The position numbers were made by a program, and so were the translations under genes. Under the pieces are notes generated by a model. The model was not told the origin of the DNA. It made no database searches and saw only the letters and a program-made list of their open reading frames with translations. A DNA stretch of 9,748 nt. Source: Clostridia bacterium (GTDB taxonomy: Bacteria > Bacillota_A > Clostridia > Oscillospirales > Acutalibacteraceae). The DNA lies in NCBI GenBank assembly GCA_009930155.1, contig RZYX01000068.1, forward strand, positions 1-9,748, given 5' to 3'. The first letter of the stretch is position 1, and the number at the start of each line of letters is the position of its first letter. This document shows positions 7,017 to 9,748 of this stretch, piece by piece.

Positions 7017-7030
7017 ATTATCATCTCCTT
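7014..7030 (-). promoter_or_regulatory. cheC start region: AAGGAG, overlapping ATG and GTG
   Basis: On the minus strand AAGGAG (7030-7025) serves two overlapping start codons in ATGTG. The ATG (7018-7016) opens a frame of only seven codons (MCRLVPV, then TAA). The GTG (7016-7014), two bases further, opens the full CheC frame. Spacing from the AGGAG is six and eight bases respectively. Ribosomes choosing the ATG would yield no CheC, so this arrangement could lower or modulate cheC expression; it may also be fortuitous. Confidence 0.6.
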
Positions 7031-7052
7031 ATTTGTACACAAGAGGGGAGAG

Positions 7053-7077
7053 TTATTGGCATTCCGTCTTATGTTTA
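7053..7077 (-). promoter_or_regulatory. Sigma-28-like (SigD/FliA) promoter candidate for cheC-cheD
   Basis: On the minus strand TAAA (7077-7074) is followed after 13 bases by GCCAATAA (7060-7053), a 7 of 8 match to the flagellar sigma -10 GCCGATAA. The usual spacing is about 15, so the -35 part is off by two. The position, 37 bases from the cheC start, and the gene type (late chemotaxis) favour it. Confidence 0.42.
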
Positions 7078-7080
7078 ACT

Positions 7081-7108
7081 ATAATATATATACTCATTTT
7101 AGTGTCAA
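7081..7108 (-). promoter_or_regulatory. Sigma-A promoter candidate for cheC-cheD
   Basis: On the minus strand TTGACA (7108-7103), a 16-base spacer, then TATTAT (7086-7081): a perfect -35 and 5 of 6 at the -10. Start of transcription is expected near 7074, on top of the -35 part of the sigma-28-like element, so the two would compete or act under different conditions. Confidence 0.6.
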
Positions 7109-7150
7109 TATATATTATTAAAGTTTGAAAATAAAAAATTTAACAATTCT

Positions 7151-7193
7151 ATAAACCTTCAAATCGTTTGTATTTATCGATTTGGAGGTTTAT
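7151..7193 (-). terminator. Hairpin downstream of cheY, probable terminator
   Basis: A 16-bp inverted repeat (7151-7166 with 7178-7193; one T-G wobble) has an 11-base loop. Read on the minus strand it is followed 11 bases later by a run of six T (7134-7139). It begins about 105 bases after the cheY stop and lies upstream of the cheC promoters, so it insulates the two units. The T run is further from the stem than in a standard terminator. Confidence 0.5.
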
Positions 7194-7212
7194 ATATAAT
7201 TTAACACAAAAA

Positions 7213-7237
7213 TTTAATAAGAAATAATCTTATTAAA
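7213..7237 (-). terminator. AT-rich stem-loop with T run after cheY
   Basis: A 9-bp perfect inverted repeat (7213-7221 with 7229-7237) has a 7-base loop. On the minus strand it runs directly into AATTTTTG. The stem contains a single G-C pair, so it is weak, but it is the first hairpin after the cheY stop (about 60 bases) and may act together with the longer stem at 7151-7193. The 281-base gap 7017-7297 holds only these hairpins and the cheC promoters; I see no gene in it. Confidence 0.35.
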
Positions 7238-7297
7238 ACCAAATTGATTTATTATAACATACGATTTTTTTTATATTACATATAAGTTAAATCTATG

Positions 7298-7660
7298 TTA
7301 TTTGAAGAACTTGGCAACAGTTTCCATAATTCTGTCAGGTTTAAATGGTTTTACAATAAAATCAGCTGCACCTGACTTAAGTGCATCTAAAACTAACTTT
7401 TCTTGACCCAATGCAGAACACATAACAACATTTGAGTTAGAATCATATCCTTTTATATCACGAAGTGCTTCAATACCATCTTTTTCAGGCATTGTTATAT
7501 CCATTATAACCAAATCTGGCTTTTCGGATTTATACATATCAACGGCTTCAACTCCGTTTTTTGCTTCGATAATTTCGGTGTATCCACCTTGAGTAAGCAT
7601 GTTTTTTATCATCATTCTCATAAATGCAGCATCGTCAACTAACATAATCTTTTTTCCCAT
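7298..7660 (-). CDS. cheY: CheY, chemotaxis response regulator
   Basis: This 120-residue single-domain receiver carries the chemotaxis signal from CheA to the motor. The acidic pocket D9/D10 (LVDDA), phosphoacceptor D54 (VIMDITMPEKDG), switch hydroxyl S82 (VVMCSALG) and K104 (VKPF) are all present, as in active CheY proteins. There is no output domain. Its place directly after fliY (20 bases), as in the Bacillus fla/che operon, and the motor-switch neighbours make CheY a firm call over a generic receiver. AAAGGAG before the ATG supports the start. In B. subtilis fliO/fliP and other export genes follow cheY; here hairpins follow instead and the operon appears to end. Confidence 0.95.
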   Translation of the reverse strand: MGKKIMLVDDAAFMRMMIKNMLTQGGYTEIIEAKNGVEAVDMYKSEKPDLVIMDITMPEKDGIEALRDIKGYDSNSNVVMCSALGQEKLVLDALKSGAADFIVKPFKPDRIMETVAKFFK

Positions 7661-7680
7661 AATCTTTTTCTCCTTTAAAC

Positions 7681-8742
7681 TTACAAGACTTTAATTATTT
7701 CATTAGGATTAAGTATTTCTGTGATTCTTACGCCATAATATTCTTCAACTACAACTACATCACCTTTAGCTATTTTTTGACCATTTACTAAAATATCTAC
7801 AGGCATTCCAGCTTGTTTGTTAAGCTCTATAATTGAACCATTTGCAAATTCCAAAATATCTTTAATTGATTTTTTAGAATGACCTAATTCAACTGTAATT
7901 TTAAGAGGTACAGACATAATAAGTTTTAAATTTTCTGGACGCTCTTCAAGTTTATCAACTTGTCCTTTTTCAAACCCTTGGAATGATGCAGAAGAAATAT
8001 TATAGTTTTCCTGAGGTGCATAACTTTGGTTAGAAGGTTTTTGCGTTGGCTGCTGTACCGGCTGTTGTACTGGCTGTTGTATCTCTTGCTGTACTGGTTC
8101 TGGAGCAGGAACTGATTCAACTGTTGGACTTTGATTGTTTTCCGAAGAAAACAGAGAGGATAATAATTCTTTTGCAAAATCAAATGACATAAAGCTTGCA
8201 AATTCACTGTCTAAAACGCCTTCAACATTAATATTAAATTTTACAGCAATCATATCATCAAATTCATTAAAATATTTTTTACTGAAATTTTCATCAGTAT
8301 CAACTTCAAATGGAGTGGGAGTTGATATATTTACAGTTCTGTTTAAAAATTGTGCAAGAGCAGTTGATGAACTTCCCATCATTTGGTTCATAGTTTCACA
8401 AATTGCACTAACACTAATTTCATCCATTGTAAATTCTTCATTTGGATCATATTCGGTTTGTAATAGTATACTAACAATTTTCTGAACATCTTCTTGTTTT
8501 AAAACAAAGACATTAACTCCAGAAAGTCCTTCAATATAATTGATTTCAACGCCAACTCCAGGGGTTAGTGCCTTAAATTCAAAATTACCAGATGTTGTTA
8601 CTTCAACTTTAGGAGTAGTTATATATACTTTTTTGTTAAGAAGGGTAGAGACAGCAGTTGCCGCTGCACCCATACTTATATTTAATATTTCACCAATGGT
8701 ATCTATTTCCATATCGGTAAACAAAACATTTGTTGAATCCAA
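7681..8742 (-). CDS. fliY: FliY, flagellar motor switch protein with CheY-P phosphatase domain
   Basis: FliY is the FliN-type C-ring protein of Gram-positive bacteria and also dephosphorylates CheY-P at the motor. Residues 8-195 form a CheC-like domain with both signatures (D/S)-x3-E-x2-N-x22-P intact: D14, E18, N21, P44 and S112, E116, N119, P142. Residues about 200-262 are a flexible Pro/Gln-rich linker containing QQPVQQPVQQPTQ. Residues about 270-353 are the FliN/SpoA domain (LIMSVPLKITVELG to the C-terminus) that builds the C ring. The phosphatase domain starts almost at once; the LSQDEIDALL-type CheY-P docking peptide of B. subtilis FliY is absent. The start is TTG at 8742 with GGGAGG nine bases upstream; the next in-frame ATG (residue 11) has no ribosome binding site. 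fliM ends 18 bases upstream in the same frame. Confidence 0.94.
   Translation of the reverse strand: MDSTNVLFTDMEIDTIGEILNISMGAAATAVSTLLNKKVYITTPKVEVTTSGNFEFKALTPGVGVEINYIEGLSGVNVFVLKQEDVQKIVSILLQTEYDPNEEFTMDEISVSAICETMNQMMGSSSTALAQFLNRTVNISTPTPFEVDTDENFSKKYFNEFDDMIAVKFNINVEGVLDSEFASFMSFDFAKELLSSLFSSENNQSPTVESVPAPEPVQQEIQQPVQQPVQQPTQKPSNQSYAPQENYNISSASFQGFEKGQVDKLEERPENLKLIMSVPLKITVELGHSKKSIKDILEFANGSIIELNKQAGMPVDILVNGQKIAKGDVVVVEEYYGVRITEILNPNEIIKVL
8048..8095 (-). repeat. 12-bp tandem repeats encoding the FliY Pro/Gln linker
   Basis: Four degenerate 12-base units (8048-8059, 8060-8071, 8072-8083, 8084-8095; plus-strand form close to GGCTGTTGTACT) each encode Val/Ile-Gln-Gln-Pro-like residues. 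The first three differ from each other at one to three positions; the fourth has diverged more. Unit length is a multiple of three, so changes in copy number would alter linker length without breaking the frame. Confidence 0.8.
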
Positions 8743-8763
8743 GTGATTCAGCCTCCCATATCA
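8740..8763 (-). promoter_or_regulatory. fliM stop / fliY TTG start junction
   Basis: On the minus strand the fliM stop TGA (8763-8761) is followed by TATGGGAGGCTGAATCAC and then the TTG start of fliY (8742-8740). The GGGAGG gives a good ribosome binding site nine bases before TTG. An ATG overlapping it (8759-8757) meets TGA after three codons and is not a start. The stop and the TTG share one reading frame, seven codons apart. Confidence 0.7.
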
Positions 8764-9747
8764 GTTTATACCTTTACTGATTTTTATAGAATAATTTTTA
8801 TTTTGAACTCCGATTTTGCCTATAAACCAAGGGCTATCTTCAACCATTACTTCAACATCATCGGATATTTTTCTTTCGTTTAATATTATTATATCTCCTT
8901 TTTGAAGTTCAAGCAAATCTTGGATTTCAATATCTGTACTGCCAAGCAAACCAGTTATATCAAGACCTGTTTTTTTAATGGAAGTAAAAATATTTGATTT
9001 TTGCTCTTCCTGTTTATCATCACCTTTTTTGGCCATTCTATTGCCTAAAAGAGGAAATAATTTTTCGAACAAAGTTGTAGGTATACATAAATTCATTATC
9101 CCCTGAACATCTTCAATCGAAATTTCTATGACGATTATTGCAATTGTAACATCGGGTGGAACAAATTGAATTACTCTTGAATTCGTTTCTATAACATCAA
9201 GAGTATGTGCAACTTCCAAATAGTTGGACCATGCATTGTTTAAATGTGGCAACATCATTTTAAAAACATATTCCATTATAGAAAGTTCAATATCGGTGTA
9301 ATCTCTATCTATGTTTGTAACCTTTACACCACTGCCACCTAAAAGCAAGTCCATTATTGCAAAAGATAACGGTTTTGCAATTTCAAGTAATATTTGCTCA
9401 TCTTGTATTTTGGCCTTTTCGCAGGTCATACCAAACATTCCAACAAGAACAGAGTCACTTAAAGCATTGTTAAATTCTTTATATTCTTCTTCCTCGATTT
9501 GAATTATTTCAATTTGACAGTTTTGCCTAAGTACACTTGTAAGTTTCATACTAAAAAAACGGGCGAAGTTATCGAATATATTTGTAAGGTATTTAAGCTG
9601 ATCTTTTGTAACCTTTCTAGGTGATCTAAAATCATATTCTTTTATTTTTTGAGTAGTTTGTTGTTCTTCAACTTGATCGATATTAAGTTCGCCACTTTGC
9701 AAATTACCGAGTAACTCGTCAATTTGCTGTTGGCTTAAAACATTAGC
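8761..9747 (-). CDS. fliM: FliM, flagellar motor switch protein (start outside window)
   Basis: FliM links CheY-P to rotor reversal in the cytoplasmic C ring. The frame runs off the right edge; the 15 residues before the TTG at 9702 read ANVLSQQQIDELLGN, the LSQxEIDALL-like peptide that binds CheY-P and normally sits at the extreme N-terminus, so only a few codons are missing. After a short linker, the CheC-like middle domain starts near YDFRSPRKVTKDQL (about visible residues 38-51) and includes GGSG (137-140), the FliG-binding loop. This domain lacks the E-x2-N phosphatase residues, as usual for FliM. The C-terminal SpoA/FliN-like domain spans about 255-325 (TDIEIQDLLELQKGD onward). About 328 residues are visible, the usual FliM length. 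fliY follows after 18 bases. Confidence 0.95.
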   Translation of the reverse strand, partial: ANVLSQQQIDELLGNLQSGELNIDQVEEQQTTQKIKEYDFRSPRKVTKDQLKYLTNIFDNFARFFSMKLTSVLRQNCQIEIIQIEEEEYKEFNNALSDSVLVGMFGMTCEKAKIQDEQILLEIAKPLSFAIMDLLLGGSGVKVTNIDRDYTDIELSIMEYVFKMMLPHLNNAWSNYLEVAHTLDVIETNSRVIQFVPPDVTIAIIVIEISIEDVQGIMNLCIPTTLFEKLFPLLGNRMAKKGDDKQEEQKSNIFTSIKKTGLDITGLLGSTDIEIQDLLELQKGDIIILNERKISDDVEVMVEDSPWFIGKIGVQNKNYSIKISKGIN

Positions 9748-9748
9748 C

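Noticed and set aside
7194..7297. Possible small gene or riboswitch in the cheY-cheC gap
   Set aside because: The stretch is almost all A and T, with stops in all frames, and holds only short AT hairpins; no conserved riboswitch core was recognised.
1..9748. Search for CRISPR arrays, insertion sequences, phage genes, toxin-antitoxin pairs or other defence systems
   Set aside because: No regularly spaced repeats, transposase or integrase motifs, or small toxin/antitoxin gene pairs are visible. The tRNA cluster has no adjacent integrase or duplicated tRNA 3' end that would mark an integrated element.

Overview
The window is AT-rich DNA (by eye roughly one third G+C) from a motile, Gram-positive-type bacterium, most likely an anaerobic member of Clostridia (Eubacteriales/Oscillospirales-like). 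The main grounds are a FliY-type switch protein with CheC-like phosphatase motifs, the CheC/CheD adaptation pair, a zinc-finger ClpE-like unfoldase, a DUF5711 propeller protein next to cvpA and pgsA, purine-rich AGGAG ribosome binding sites and tRNA genes with encoded CCA ends. Genus cannot be fixed from the sequence alone.

Positions 1-4667 (+ strand) hold a housekeeping and envelope run. A DUF5711 beta-propeller protein is cut by the left edge. It is followed by a good sigma-A promoter and then cvpA-like, pgsA (phosphatidylglycerophosphate synthase) and a large ClpE-like AAA+ unfoldase, closely spaced and probably co-transcribed. Positions 4685-5197 are a compact tRNA operon (Gly-TCC, Arg-TCT, His-GTG, Gln-TTG) with a near-consensus extended -10 promoter, hairpins in its two long spacers and a terminator-like hairpin at its end. 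A flavodoxin-family gene follows at 5241-5729. A 17-bp perfect stem-loop at 5799-5837 separates it from the convergent minus-strand genes.

Positions 5882-9748 (- strand) are chemotaxis and flagellar-switch genes in two transcription units. The upstream unit is fliM (5' end outside the window), fliY and cheY, ending in hairpins in the 7151-7237 gap. The second is cheC-cheD, one base apart, preceded by a sigma-A-like promoter and a sigma-28-like element. Together they encode the C-ring rotor surface (FliM, FliY), the diffusible signal (CheY), two CheY-P phosphatases (FliY on the motor, CheC in the cytoplasm), and CheD, the receptor deamidase that partners CheC.

I see no mobile element, CRISPR array or clearly new system. 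The points that stand out are local: a U-U mismatch in the tRNA-His acceptor stem, a charge-segregated linker in the ClpE-like protein, a FliY without the N-terminal CheY-P docking peptide that FliM keeps, non-ATG starts for fliY and cheC (cheC's GTG overlaps an out-of-frame ATG), and a fliM-fliY junction that stays in one reading frame across a TGA.
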